Assembly: GCA_018432315.1 (NCBI GenBank)
Contig: JAHDLB010000016.1
Location: 1-64,000, forward strand
Direction of reading: 5' to 3'
DNA from: Anaerolineae bacterium
Lineage (GTDB): Bacteria; Chloroflexota; Anaerolineae; Aggregatilineales; Aggregatilineaceae
DNA: 64,000 nucleotides
Below are positions 16,661-25,334 of this stretch, piece by piece. The notes under the pieces were generated by a model, which saw nothing but the letters and a program-made list of their open reading frames with translations, made no database searches and was not told the origin of the DNA. Each line of letters opens with the position of its first letter. Position 1 is the first letter of the stretch. Both the position numbers and the translations under genes were made by a program.

Positions 16661-19357
16661 ATGCCTTCCATCACCGACACGTCCAACGGAATCTTCAATC
16701 CCCTCAGCGCCGACATCAAGCTGTTGGGCAGTCTGCTCGGCGTGGTGATCCGCGAGCAGCACGGCGACGCCGCCTTCGAGACGGTCGAGCGCGTCCGGCT
16801 GAGCGCCAAAGCCCGGCGCGGCGGCGACCTGATGGCCCACACCGAGCTGACCAACATCATCGGCGGGCTGGACCTGGACCAGAAGCGGGTGTTGATCAAA
16901 GCCTTCAGCAACTACTTCCAGTTGATCAACATCGCGGAGGACCGGCAGCGCATCCGCGTGCTGCGCCAGCGCGAGGAGGACGACCGGCTCACCGAGTCGA
17001 TCGAGGAGGCGGTCGCCGCGCTGCACGAGGCGGGCGTCACGGCGGAGGACATGCGCGCGCTGCTGGGCCGGATTCGCGTTCGGCTGGTGATGACCGCCCA
17101 CCCGACCGAGGCCAAGCGCAAGGAGCTGCTCGTCAAGCTGATGCACATCGCGCAGATGATGGAACAGCGCGAGCACCCGGCCCTGCTCCCGCGCGAAAAC
17201 CGCGCCCTGGAGGCGGCGCTGGCCGAAGAGATCGAGGAGCTGTGGCAGACGCGCCCGACGCGCGCGGCGCGCACCACCGTCGAGGACGAGGTCGATTTTG
17301 GACTGTACTTCATCACGTCGGTGATCATGGACAACCTGCTCGACGTCACCGGCGACCTGCGCGCCAGCCTGGAGGCGCATTACCCGGACGCGGACTGGAC
17401 CGACCTGCCGCCGCTGTTGTGTTACGCCTCGTGGATCGGCGGCGACCGCGACGGGCATCCGGGCGTCACGCCGGAGGTCACGCTGGCGACGCTGCGCACC
17501 CTGCGCGACGCGGCCCGCCGGGTGTACCTCGACGAGATCGCCTTCCTGCGCGAGCACCTCACGCAGTCCACCGCCGAGTTTCCGCCGTCCGAGGCGCTGC
17601 AAGCCTGGGCCGCCGCGCACCCCGACGACGCCGCGCGCTATCCCGGCGAGCTGTACCGCGCCCGGCTGGATGCCATCTGGCGCCAGCTTGCCGCCGACGC
17701 GTACCACACCGGCGACGACCTGCTGGCCGACCTGGACACCATCGCCGCCAGCCTGCACGCCCACCGCGGCCAGCGCGTGGCGGGCGGGGTGCTGCGCCGC
17801 CTGCTGGAGAAGGTCCGCCAGTTCGGGTTGGTGCTCGTGCCGCTGGAAGTGCGCCAGGATGCCCGGCTGCACGCGGCGGCGGTGGCCGAGATCCTGGGCC
17901 GTTACGAGATCTGCGACAACTACCTGGAGCTGTCCGAAGAAGACAAGCAGCGCGAGCTGTTGTGCGAGATCGTCAACCCGCGCCCGCTGTTCCCCGTCGA
18001 GCCGGATTTCTCGGACGCGACCAACACCGTGATCGCCACCTGGCGCATGATCGCCGGGGCGCACGCCGCCTATGGCCCGCGCGTGATCGACACCGCCATC
18101 GCCAGCATGAGCACCGCGCCCAGCGACGTGCTGACCATGCTGCTGTTCGCCACCGAAACCGGCGTCTCCGACCGGCTCGATCTCGTGCCGCTGTTCGAGA
18201 CGGTCGACGACCTGGAACGCGCGCCGGGCGTGATGGCGGCCCTGTTCGACACGCCGGAATACCGCGCCCACCTGTCGCGGCGCGGCGACGTGCAGCAGAT
18301 CATGCTGGGCTATTCCGACAGCAGCAAGGACGGCGGCTATCTGGCGTCGAACTGGGGGCTGTACTGCGCGCAGCAGCGGCTGGCGGAGCTGTGCGCGGCG
18401 CACGGCGTCGAGCTGGAGTTGTTCCACGGGCGCGGCGGCAGCATCGGGCGCGGCGGCGGCCCGACCAACCGCGCGATCCTCGCCCAGCCGCCGTCCGCCA
18501 TGCGGGGCCGGATCAAGATCACGGAGCAGGGCGAGGTCATCGCCTACCGCTACAGCAACGCGGCCATCGCCCGGCGGCACGTTCAGCAGGTGATGCACGC
18601 CGTCCTGCTGGCTGCGGGAAGCCCGCCCGCCGCCCCGATTCCCGCCGAGTGGCGCGAGGCGATGGAGCGGCTGGCCGAGGCCGGGCGCGAGGCGTACAAC
18701 CGCTTCGTCTACGAGACGCCCGGCTTCCTCGACTACTGGCAGGGAGCCACCCCGATCCGCGAGCTGTCGCTGATGCCGATCGGGTCGCGCCCGGCGCGGC
18801 GTGGGGCGGGCGGTTTCACCGACATCCGGGCGATCCCCTGGGTGTTCTCGTGGATGCAGAGCCGCGCCATCATCCCAAGCTGGTACGGCATCGGCCACGC
18901 GTTCGAGGCGTACTGCCAGATCGACGACTGCGCCGGGGAAGGCATGGACCGGCTGCGCACAATGGTCGAGCGGTGGCCGTTCTTCCGCGCGCTGGTGCAG
19001 AACGTGGAGCTGGACCTCGCCAAGGCCGACATCGGCATCGCGGAGCTGTACGCGTCTCTGGTCGGCGACCGCGACCTGCGCGACGCGATCTTCACCGCCA
19101 TCGCCGAGGAGCACGCCCGCGCCTGCCGCTGGATCTGCGCCATCACCGGGCAGGACGCGCTGCTGAGCGGCACGCCCGTCATGCAGCGTTCCATCGAGCG
19201 GCGCAATCCCTACGTCGACCCGCTGAACTTCATCCAGGTGGCGCTGCTGCGCGACCTGCGCGCCCTGTCGCCCGACTCGCCGGACTACGAGGCGGCCCTC
19301 GAAGCCGTCATGCTGACCGTCAACGGCATCGCCGCCGGCATGAAGACGACCGGCTAG
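16661..19357 (+). CDS. ppc: phosphoenolpyruvate carboxylase
   Basis: The 898-residue enzyme carboxylates PEP with bicarbonate to oxaloacetate, feeding the TCA cycle. Visible signatures: the catalytic His in VMTAHPTEAKRK (H147), the SWIGGDRDGHPGVT segment, GYSDSSKDGG, the FHGRGGSIGRGGGP loop, and the invariant C-terminal Gly (GMKTTG). Length is close to the usual 880-930. No clear Shine-Dalgarno precedes the ATG; the 8-base gap from the preceding gene suggests translational coupling. Allosteric site residues were not checked. Confidence 0.96.
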   Translation: MPSITDTSNGIFNPLSADIKLLGSLLGVVIREQHGDAAFETVERVRLSAKARRGGDLMAHTELTNIIGGLDLDQKRVLIKAFSNYFQLINIAEDRQRIRVLRQREEDDRLTESIEEAVAALHEAGVTAEDMRALLGRIRVRLVMTAHPTEAKRKELLVKLMHIAQMMEQREHPALLPRENRALEAALAEEIEELWQTRPTRAARTTVEDEVDFGLYFITSVIMDNLLDVTGDLRASLEAHYPDADWTDLPPLLCYASWIGGDRDGHPGVTPEVTLATLRTLRDAARRVYLDEIAFLREHLTQSTAEFPPSEALQAWAAAHPDDAARYPGELYRARLDAIWRQLAADAYHTGDDLLADLDTIAASLHAHRGQRVAGGVLRRLLEKVRQFGLVLVPLEVRQDARLHAAAVAEILGRYEICDNYLELSEEDKQRELLCEIVNPRPLFPVEPDFSDATNTVIATWRMIAGAHAAYGPRVIDTAIASMSTAPSDVLTMLLFATETGVSDRLDLVPLFETVDDLERAPGVMAALFDTPEYRAHLSRRGDVQQIMLGYSDSSKDGGYLASNWGLYCAQQRLAELCAAHGVELELFHGRGGSIGRGGGPTNRAILAQPPSAMRGRIKITEQGEVIAYRYSNAAIARRHVQQVMHAVLLAAGSPPAAPIPAEWREAMERLAEAGREAYNRFVYETPGFLDYWQGATPIRELSLMPIGSRPARRGAGGFTDIRAIPWVFSWMQSRAIIPSWYGIGHAFEAYCQIDDCAGEGMDRLRTMVERWPFFRALVQNVELDLAKADIGIAELYASLVGDRDLRDAIFTAIAEEHARACRWICAITGQDALLSGTPVMQRSIERRNPYVDPLNFIQVALLRDLRALSPDSPDYEAALEAVMLTVNGIAAGMKTTG

Positions 19358-19369
19358 CCGGTCCCGCGC

Positions 19370-20923
19370 TCAGTCCGCCGTCCCCCGGTCCGTCTCCAGC
19401 ACCAGCGTGTACCAGCCGCCCGTCTGGTTGCCCCAGGTGCGCGCCTCGATCCGGTAGGTGCCGTCCTCCGGCAGCGCCACGCCGCGCAGCAGTGAGTCGG
19501 TGGTGGCGCCGATGTCGTCGTTGGCGGCCAGCAGGCTCCCGTCCGGCGCGCGGATCACCAGCAGCGTGTCCATCAGGTCGAAGGCGGCGCGCTGGCTCTG
19601 GTCCGCCTGGCCCGCGGGGCGGTCGGCCATCAGCCACAGGTCGAGGACCTCGCCCGCCCGGCCTTCGTACAGCCACACGTCCGCCGTGCCCACGGACAGC
19701 TCGCCGCGATTGTCCCCGCCCGGCGCCGCGACGCGCGGCTCGGCGCCCATCGTCGGCGGCGCGATCGGCCCGGTGCGGTTCAGGAAGAACACCTCCGGGT
19801 AATCAGGCGAAGGGCCGTCCAGCAGCGGGGTGTCGCGGCCCATGACGTACCGCTCCATGAAGGCCGATACGTACACCCGGTAGTCCAGCAGCGCCACCTG
19901 GGCCACGATCAGGCTCTGGGCGGGCGGGTCGATCACCAGCGGCTGCCAGAACGCCGCATCGACGAAGTGCATGTGCTGCGTGTGCGGGATCATCAGCACG
20001 TAATAATCGGCAGCCAGCGCCTCCAGGCTGTGCTCGAAGTTGGCGACGAACGCGTCGATCCCCCTGTCGGCCAGGATGCGCATGTACGGCTTGTCGAACT
20101 CAAGCTCGACTTCGGCGGAGTGCGCCCCGTCGAGATTGATCGCGCCCCGGCAGCGGCTGTCGAGCAGGCACACCTGGGCGGCGGTCCGCGCCCCCTGCGA
20201 GTGGCCGATCAGCCCCAGGCGGTCCAGGTCGAGCCGCCCGGCGAACATCCCGCCGATCACCGGGCGGTTGAGCGCGGCGATCTGGTCGAGCGCGAACTGC
20301 ACGTCCGGCAGCCACATCCCGCGAAACTCGCCTTCGTAGATGTCGCGCGGGGCCCACAACCGCGAGAGCTGCGTGTGCGTCAGCGGCTCGATGATCGCGC
20401 CGTCGGGGAATTCGACCACGCCGGTCACGTAGGGGTGCGACAGGGCGAAGACGACGAATCCCCGACTGGCGAGGTCCTCGATCAGGATCGCGTAATGGCG
20501 CGGCGATTCGCTAAAGCCCGGATCGAAGACGACGACCGGGTAGGGCGCCCCGGCGCTGGCGATCGGCGCGCCGGGGATGGCGTTCGCCCGGACCGCCGCG
20601 ACCGGGTTGTCCTCCAGGCCGAGCATCTGGCTGTACAGCCCCGCCAGCGCCGGCCCGAACAGCGGCACCGGCGCGGCGCCGGGCGCGGGATCGGCGGGAT
20701 ACCACACGTCGACCAGCACCGCCCGCGCGTCGTCCGGGTCCTCGGTGTGCAGCTCGGGGCGCGCGCCGTCCGTCCAGCGAAACGCCGTGTGGCCGACCGC
20801 GTGGGGGCCGGTCGGGGGAATGATCTGGGCGGGGCCCTGGGCCGCTGCCGGCGCGGCGAGGCCGATCAGGGCGGCGATTGCCAGCGCCCGCCGGAATAAC
20901 TTCGTCACGCTTGCCATCATCAC
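19370..20923 (-). CDS. secreted alpha/beta hydrolase, PAF-acetylhydrolase-like, with C-terminal beta domain
   Basis: The 517 residues begin with a signal peptide (ALAIAALIGLAAPAAAQ). The catalytic domain (about 30-385) has VVFDPGFSESPRHYAILIED, the nucleophile elbow LIGHSQGART, and a C-terminal His in IPHTQHMHF, as in platelet-activating-factor acetylhydrolase/chlorophyllase-type esterases. The last 110 residues form a PPC-like beta domain (GRAGEVLDLWLMADRPAG and ASLLAANDDIGATT-like strands) often found on secreted hydrolases. The lipid or ester substrate is unknown. It ends 13 bases from ppc, convergent. Confidence 0.8.
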   Translation of the reverse strand: MMMASVTKLFRRALAIAALIGLAAPAAAQGPAQIIPPTGPHAVGHTAFRWTDGARPELHTEDPDDARAVLVDVWYPADPAPGAAPVPLFGPALAGLYSQMLGLEDNPVAAVRANAIPGAPIASAGAPYPVVVFDPGFSESPRHYAILIEDLASRGFVVFALSHPYVTGVVEFPDGAIIEPLTHTQLSRLWAPRDIYEGEFRGMWLPDVQFALDQIAALNRPVIGGMFAGRLDLDRLGLIGHSQGARTAAQVCLLDSRCRGAINLDGAHSAEVELEFDKPYMRILADRGIDAFVANFEHSLEALAADYYVLMIPHTQHMHFVDAAFWQPLVIDPPAQSLIVAQVALLDYRVYVSAFMERYVMGRDTPLLDGPSPDYPEVFFLNRTGPIAPPTMGAEPRVAAPGGDNRGELSVGTADVWLYEGRAGEVLDLWLMADRPAGQADQSQRAAFDLMDTLLVIRAPDGSLLAANDDIGATTDSLLRGVALPEDGTYRIEARTWGNQTGGWYTLVLETDRGTAD

Positions 20924-21043
20924 ACTCTCCTGTTGGGAATCGCGGCCCGGTGTGTCTAAAATCTTATACGTAGCCGCTTCAATTCGGTACCATTCTATCC
21001 TGGCGATCCCCCAAAAGAGCTATTGCCCTGGCGCGGCTTCGGC

Positions 21044-21049
21044 TATACT
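21044..21049 (+). promoter_or_regulatory. -10 element (TATACT) of the FecR/SH3 gene
   Basis: GGCTATACT 66 bases before the ATG. TTGCCC lies 15 bases upstream as a possible weak -35. Confidence 0.35.
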
Positions 21050-21114
21050 CTCCATCATGGGGGACTTAGTGGGGGGATTTCAGTGGGTCGACGCACACGA
21101 GGGGAGCATCCCAA

Positions 21115-22098
21115 ATGAGAGCAACGATCAACCGACTGAGCATCATATTGGCGCTGGCGGCTGTCTTGCTGGCGGGGACTCCGGCCCTGGCCCAGGATGG
21201 CGAGCCGGACCGGTCGTTGTCGGGCGCTGTGAACATCATCGCGCCGGACATCTACATGACGGAAGCGGGCGCCGCCGAGGAAATCCGCATCATCGCGCCG
21301 ACCGGGTTCGAGCCGGGCGAGATTCTGCGGACGGACGAGTTCGGCGTGGCGCTCGTGACGTGGTTTTTCGACGGCACCGAAACGGTGTTGGACGCGGGGT
21401 CCGAGCTGACGCTCAACACGTTCAGCGGCACGTCGCCCGCCGATTTCGAACTCGATATGGAACTGAGCCGGGGGCATCTGGTCGCCGGGCTGGGCGCGAT
21501 GGACGATCTCGAAGCGAACCGGTCGATGGTGGTTCACACGCCCGCCTACACGGTGCGGGTGCTGCGCGGCCAGTTCGAGATCGACCTCGATCACAACGGC
21601 GAGCCGCTGCTGGTCGTCACTGAGGGCCGGGTCGAGGTCGCGGTGGGCGACGAGGACCCGGTGACCGTGGACGCGAACGAGTACCTGGTCGGCGCGCCCG
21701 GCGAGCCGGAGACGCTCTCGGATGACGGCGTGACGCCCAACCTGAACGGCGTGTGCACGGTCACCGCCGACACCAATCTCAACGTGCGCCAGGCGGCCAG
21801 CGAAGAGAGCCGCCGCCTGGGCGGCGTGAGCGAGGGCCAGGTGATGTGGGTCCGCGCCGCGACCGAGGGGCGCCTGTGGCTCCAGGTCTACTACCAGACC
21901 GATCCCAACGACATCACCGCGCACAACTTCGGCTGGATCTACGGCCCGGCGGGCACGCTCGACGAGGCGGCCTGCGGGGAAATCATGCGCGCCCCGCTCG
22001 ACGCCCAGCTTTACGGCGGGCCGGGCATCAGCCTGGGGACGGACGAAGAAGGTGAAACCGAGCCGACGGACGCCGCAGCCGAAGAACCCGCCGGGTAA
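21115..22098 (+). CDS. secreted FecR-like / SH3-domain protein
   Basis: The protein has 327 residues. A signal peptide (residues 1-26, ending TPALAQ) is followed by a FecR-like beta domain (about 60-195; VLDAGSELTLNTFSG, then VVHTPAYTVRVLRGQFEIDL and VVTEGRVEVAV). An SH3b-like region comes next (about 210-290; TADTNLNVRQAASEESRRLG, later NFGWIYGPAGTL), then an acidic Glu/Ala-rich tail. It is probably a surface protein that binds cell wall or polymers. There is no sigma/anti-sigma partner nearby, so a FecR-type signalling role is unlikely. The ribosome site is GAGGGG. Confidence 0.7.
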   Translation: MRATINRLSIILALAAVLLAGTPALAQDGEPDRSLSGAVNIIAPDIYMTEAGAAEEIRIIAPTGFEPGEILRTDEFGVALVTWFFDGTETVLDAGSELTLNTFSGTSPADFELDMELSRGHLVAGLGAMDDLEANRSMVVHTPAYTVRVLRGQFEIDLDHNGEPLLVVTEGRVEVAVGDEDPVTVDANEYLVGAPGEPETLSDDGVTPNLNGVCTVTADTNLNVRQAASEESRRLGGVSEGQVMWVRAATEGRLWLQVYYQTDPNDITAHNFGWIYGPAGTLDEAACGEIMRAPLDAQLYGGPGISLGTDEEGETEPTDAAAEEPAG

Positions 22099-22121
22099 GC
22101 CGCCGGCAGTCTGGCACTTTC

Positions 22122-22150
22122 GCGGGCCGGGCGAGCGATCCCCGGCCCGC
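22122..22150 (+). terminator. GC-rich hairpin after the FecR/SH3 gene
   Basis: GCGGGCCGGG and CCCGGCCCGC form a perfect 10-bp stem around CGAGCGATC, 24 bases past the stop and just before the pheS promoter. A U tract is lacking. Confidence 0.55.
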
Positions 22151-22178
22151 CGCGTTTGCCGGCGCGCGAAATAGGTGG

Positions 22179-22207
22179 TTGACAGCCGGGGGCGCGTTTG
22201 ATACTAT
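22179..22207 (+). promoter_or_regulatory. sigma70 promoter of the pheS T-box transcript
   Basis: A perfect TTGACA (22179-22184) is followed after exactly 17 bases by TACTAT (22202-22207), with TG just upstream. It should start transcription near 22214, at the 5' end of the T-box leader. Confidence 0.75.
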
Positions 22208-22213
22208 GTTCGT

Positions 22214-22522
22214 CAGCAAAGGCTGTGACGGAGAAAAGTACGCGCGGCAGCCGCTCCCAGGGAGTCCGGGCCACTGACTGCAAGCCCGGATGAGATGGTC
22301 CGTGCGGAAGTTCGCTCCCGAGCCGACGGGGGAACGCCGGGCATCGATCCGGCCAGTAGTCCGCTCCGCAGGCCCAGCGTTAACGGGGCAGCCCATCTCG
22401 CCGCAGGCGCGACGTGGGCACGAGCGAGCCGCGCCGGGCGAGTCCGGCGGGCTAAGCAGGGTGGTACCGCGGGAGTCGATCTCGTCCCTGATCCGGAAGG
22501 ATTAGCGGCGAGTTTTTGTTTT
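22214..22522 (+). ncRNA. T-box riboswitch, Phe (UUC) specific, transcriptional attenuator of pheS
   Basis: The leader senses uncharged tRNA-Phe. Directly visible elements: the T-box sequence AGGGTGGTACCGCGG (22458-22472); a terminator from CTCG (22481-22484) to CGAG (22509-22512) with an inner ATCC-GGAA-GGAT hairpin, followed by TTTTTGTTTT; and stem I, where GGAG (22230-22233) pairs with CTCC (22315-22318) and CGCGCGG (22241-22247) pairs with CCGTGCG (22300-22306). These helices enclose a specifier loop with AGTA (22237-22240) on one side and TTC (22311-22313) on the other, so the specifier codon reads UUC. When tRNA-Phe is uncharged, the antiterminator forms and pheS is expressed. Confidence 0.93.
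22481..22522 (+). terminator. intrinsic terminator of the T-box leader
   Basis: The stem is CTCG/CGAG with largely paired interior and an ATCC-GGAA-GGAT tip, then a long T tract. Its 5' half overlaps the region that pairs in the antiterminator. Confidence 0.85.
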
Positions 22523-22554
22523 ATAGGCCAGGCAGCATACACCGGAGAGGGGCT

Positions 22555-23589
22555 ATGCTCGAACAACTCGAATCGACGTACACGCAGGCGCTCGCAGAAC
22601 TCGAGACGATCACCCACAGCGACGCGCTCCACGACTGGGAGCGCCGCTACCTGGGCAAGAAGGGCGCGGTCACGCTGGCGCTGCGCGCGACCGGCCAGCT
22701 TCCCAAAGACGAGCGCGCCGCGTTCGGCAAGCGGGCCAACGAGATCAAGAACGCGCTGGCCGATGCCTTCACCGGGCGCGAAGAGATGATCCGGCAGCAC
22801 GAACTGGCCCAGTCGCTGGAAGAGGGCGAGATCGACGTGACGCTGCCGGGGCGGCGCGTGCCGACCGGCGGGCTGCACCCCGCCACCCAGACGCTGCGCC
22901 GCATCTACGCGATCTGGGCGGAGATGGGCTTCCAGGTTTACCGCAGCCGCGACGTGGAGGACGACGACACCAACTTCACGCTGCTCAACATCCCGCCGCA
23001 CCATCCCGCGCGCGATATGTGGGACACGTTCCACACCACCACGCCCGGCGTGATCCTGCGGACGCACACCAGCCCCGGCCAGATCCGCGCCATGCACGAC
23101 TACGGCGAGAACGGCACCGCGCCGATCCGCGTCATCCTGCCGGGGATGTGCTACCGCTACGAGCAGCTCTCGGCGCGCAGCGAGATCCAGTTCAACCAGG
23201 TCGAGGGGCTGGCGGTGGGCCGCCACATTCACATGACGGACCTGAAGGGCACCATCGCCGAATTCGCGCGGCGCATGTTCGGCGCCGAGAAGCGCGTGCG
23301 CTTCCGCGGGTCGTATTTCCCCTTCACGGAGCCGAGCATCGAGGTCGACGTCGAGTGCATGATCTGCGGCGGGGATGGCTGCCCGGTGTGCAAGTACACC
23401 GGCTGGGTCGAGATCGCCGGGGCGGGCATGGTGCACCCGGTCGTGCTGCAAAACGGCGGCTACGATCCGACCGAGTGGAGCGGGTTCGCGTTCGGCATGG
23501 GGCCGGAGCGCATGGCGATGAACGTGAACGGGATCAAGGACATTCGCTATTTCTGGCAGAACGACCTGCGCTTCCTGGAGCAGTTCTAG
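22555..23589 (+). CDS. pheS: phenylalanine-tRNA ligase alpha subunit
   Basis: The 344-residue catalytic subunit charges tRNA-Phe as an alpha2-beta2 enzyme with PheT. The start at 22555 follows GGAGAGGGG. An N-terminal coiled-coil helical arm (1-85) leads to the class II aaRS core: motif 2 region YRYEQLSARSEIQFNQVEGL, motif 3 GFAFGMGPERMAM, and HPARDMWDTFH. A Cys cluster (CMICGGDGCPVC) near residue 265 matches forms that bind zinc at this point. Expression is controlled by the T-box leader upstream. Unusually, pheT is not next but lies 2.7 kb downstream. Confidence 0.96.
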   Translation: MLEQLESTYTQALAELETITHSDALHDWERRYLGKKGAVTLALRATGQLPKDERAAFGKRANEIKNALADAFTGREEMIRQHELAQSLEEGEIDVTLPGRRVPTGGLHPATQTLRRIYAIWAEMGFQVYRSRDVEDDDTNFTLLNIPPHHPARDMWDTFHTTTPGVILRTHTSPGQIRAMHDYGENGTAPIRVILPGMCYRYEQLSARSEIQFNQVEGLAVGRHIHMTDLKGTIAEFARRMFGAEKRVRFRGSYFPFTEPSIEVDVECMICGGDGCPVCKYTGWVEIAGAGMVHPVVLQNGGYDPTEWSGFAFGMGPERMAMNVNGIKDIRYFWQNDLRFLEQF

Positions 23590-23616
23590 CGCGGGCGCGG
23601 TTGGCGGCCCGCCGGG

Positions 23617-23622
23617 TATAAT
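23617..23622 (+). promoter_or_regulatory. -10 element TATAAT (GGGTATAATG)
   Basis: A perfect TATAAT, 37 bases before the next ATG and after the pheS stop, suggests a second promoter for the genes following pheS. No good -35 at 17 bases. Confidence 0.45.
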
Positions 23623-23658
23623 GTCCGGTGAGGTTTGCGCACACAGGAGAGGCGAAGC

Positions 23659-24483
23659 ATGTTGATCAACCTGAAGACCGTTCACAAGCCCGCGGCGCTG
23701 GCCGACGCGGTGAAGCTGCTCGCGGCGCCGGGCGTGTACCCGCTGTACGGCGGCGTGGCGCTCCAACGGCGCAGCAGCCCGGCGGTCGAGGAAGCCGTGA
23801 GCCTGGGGCAATTGGGGCTCGACACGGCGCAGGACGGCGATAACGCCCTGGTGCTGGGCACGATGCTCACGCTGGAGAAGGCGCGGCAGGCGTGCCTGGC
23901 GCGGGCCGATGCGCACCCCGAGGCGCGGGCGCTGGCCGCGCTGTTGGCGGCGGAACAGCCGGAGACGCTGCGCAACACCATGACGCTCGGCGATCTGCTG
24001 GTCGAGCGCGATCCGCAGTCGCTGGTGCTGACGCTGCTGCTGGCGCTGGGCGCGGTGATCGAGCGGGCGGACGTGGCCGTGCTGCTGACCATGTCCTCGT
24101 TCCTCAGCGTGAACGAAGACGTCGCCCGCTACCTGCTCACCGGGCTGCGCGTGCCGTATGGCTCGCCGGGCGGCGCGATCGCGTGGGAGAAAGTCGCCCG
24201 CACGCCTGCCGACGCGCCGATCGTGGGCGCGGTGGCCCGCGTGCAGGCCGGCGCGGACGGGGGGCGGTTCAGCGCGCTGGCGCTGTGCGGCGTGGCGCCG
24301 GTCCCGGTCGGCCAGCCGGAAGTCGTGCGCGCCTATGACGAAACCGGCGATGTGGACGCGGCGCTGGCCCACCTGGAACTCGACCCGCCGGACGATCACT
24401 GGGGCAGCCGCGCATACCGGGCCGAGATGGCCCGCGTGACGGCGCGCCGGGCGCTGCTGCGCGCCACGAATGACGCCCGCTGA
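23659..24483 (+). CDS. diverged FAD-binding domain protein (CoxM/XdhB-like), orphan
   Basis: The 274-residue protein starts at an ATG after AGGAGAGGCGAAGC. The order of segments follows the FAD-binding subunit of molybdenum hydroxylases (CoxM/CutM/XdhB): an N-terminal PAALADAVKLLAAPGVYPLYGG, then NALVLGTMLTLEKA, RNTMTLGDLL and SSFLSVNEDVARYLLTGLRVP. However the FAD-contacting motifs are degenerate (YGGVA where AGGTD is usual, TLGD where VGGN is usual), and no molybdopterin or 2Fe-2S partner is in the window. It may have lost FAD binding. It lies between pheS and map and is possibly co-transcribed. Confidence 0.7.
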   Translation: MLINLKTVHKPAALADAVKLLAAPGVYPLYGGVALQRRSSPAVEEAVSLGQLGLDTAQDGDNALVLGTMLTLEKARQACLARADAHPEARALAALLAAEQPETLRNTMTLGDLLVERDPQSLVLTLLLALGAVIERADVAVLLTMSSFLSVNEDVARYLLTGLRVPYGSPGGAIAWEKVARTPADAPIVGAVARVQAGADGGRFSALALCGVAPVPVGQPEVVRAYDETGDVDAALAHLELDPPDDHWGSRAYRAEMARVTARRALLRATNDAR

Positions 24484-24512
24484 GGTCCGGCGGGCGAAGA
24501 CGGAGCAACCAC

Positions 24513-25256
24513 ATGACGATTGAGAACGAGACCGATCTGCAGGGCATCCTGCGCATCGGGCAGATCTGCGGCGCGGCGCTGCAGCACATGCTGGCGCATG
24601 TCCAGCCGGGCATGACCACCGCCGCGCTGGACGCCATCGGCGCGGCCTTCCTCAAAGAGCAGGGCGCGCGCTCGGCCCCGATTCTGGCGTACCGCTTCCC
24701 CGGCTGGACGTGCATCAGCATCAACGAGGAAGCGGCGCACGGCATCCCCGGCGAGCGCGTGATCCGGCCCGGCGACGTGGTCAACGTGGACGTGTCCGCC
24801 GAGCTGGAAGGCTATTGGGCCGACACGGCGGCGACGGTGATCGTCCCGCCCGCCGATCCGGAGGACGAGCGGCTGTGCGCGTTCACCCGGCGGGCGCTGG
24901 AGAAGGGCATCGACGCGGCGCGGGCGGGCCGCCCGATGAACGCGATCGGCAGGGCGGTCGAGAACGTGGCGCGGCGCGGCGGCTACCGCATCATCCCGGA
25001 GCTGCCGGGGCACGGCGTGGGGCGGCACATCCACGAGAAGCCGTCCGTCTACAACTTCTATCACAAGCGCGACCGCACCCGCATCGAGGAGGGGATGGTC
25101 TTCACCATCGAGCCGTTCCTCAGCCGGGGCAGTGGGCGCATCGTCACCGAGTCCGACGGCTGGACGCTGACGACGGTCGATCGCAGCATCTGCGCGCAGT
25201 ACGAGCACACGATCGTGATCAGCGGCGGCAAACCCATCCTTGCCACGGCGGTGTGA
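24513..25256 (+). CDS. map: methionine aminopeptidase, type I
   Basis: This 247-residue dimetal enzyme removes the N-terminal Met from new proteins. The five metal ligands are visible in order: Asp in VVNVDVSAEL, Asp in YWADTAATV, His in LPGHGVGRHIHE, Glu in VFTIEPFL and Glu in YEHTIVI. Another conserved His lies in EAAHGIPGERV. Length and the absence of the type II insert fit type I. It starts 29 bases after the preceding stop, so probably in the same transcript. Confidence 0.95.
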   Translation: MTIENETDLQGILRIGQICGAALQHMLAHVQPGMTTAALDAIGAAFLKEQGARSAPILAYRFPGWTCISINEEAAHGIPGERVIRPGDVVNVDVSAELEGYWADTAATVIVPPADPEDERLCAFTRRALEKGIDAARAGRPMNAIGRAVENVARRGGYRIIPELPGHGVGRHIHEKPSVYNFYHKRDRTRIEEGMVFTIEPFLSRGSGRIVTESDGWTLTTVDRSICAQYEHTIVISGGKPILATAV

Positions 25257-25334
25257 CAAGGGTTATCATAGCCAGTCTGTTAATGTCGAATCTCCGACAC
25301 TATCTCAATCATTGTACAAGGAGGGACAACAGAC

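Noticed and set aside
16591-19845. 1084-codon frame overlapping ppc
   Set aside because: Out of frame with a perfect PEP carboxylase and Arg/Pro-rich; a GC artefact.
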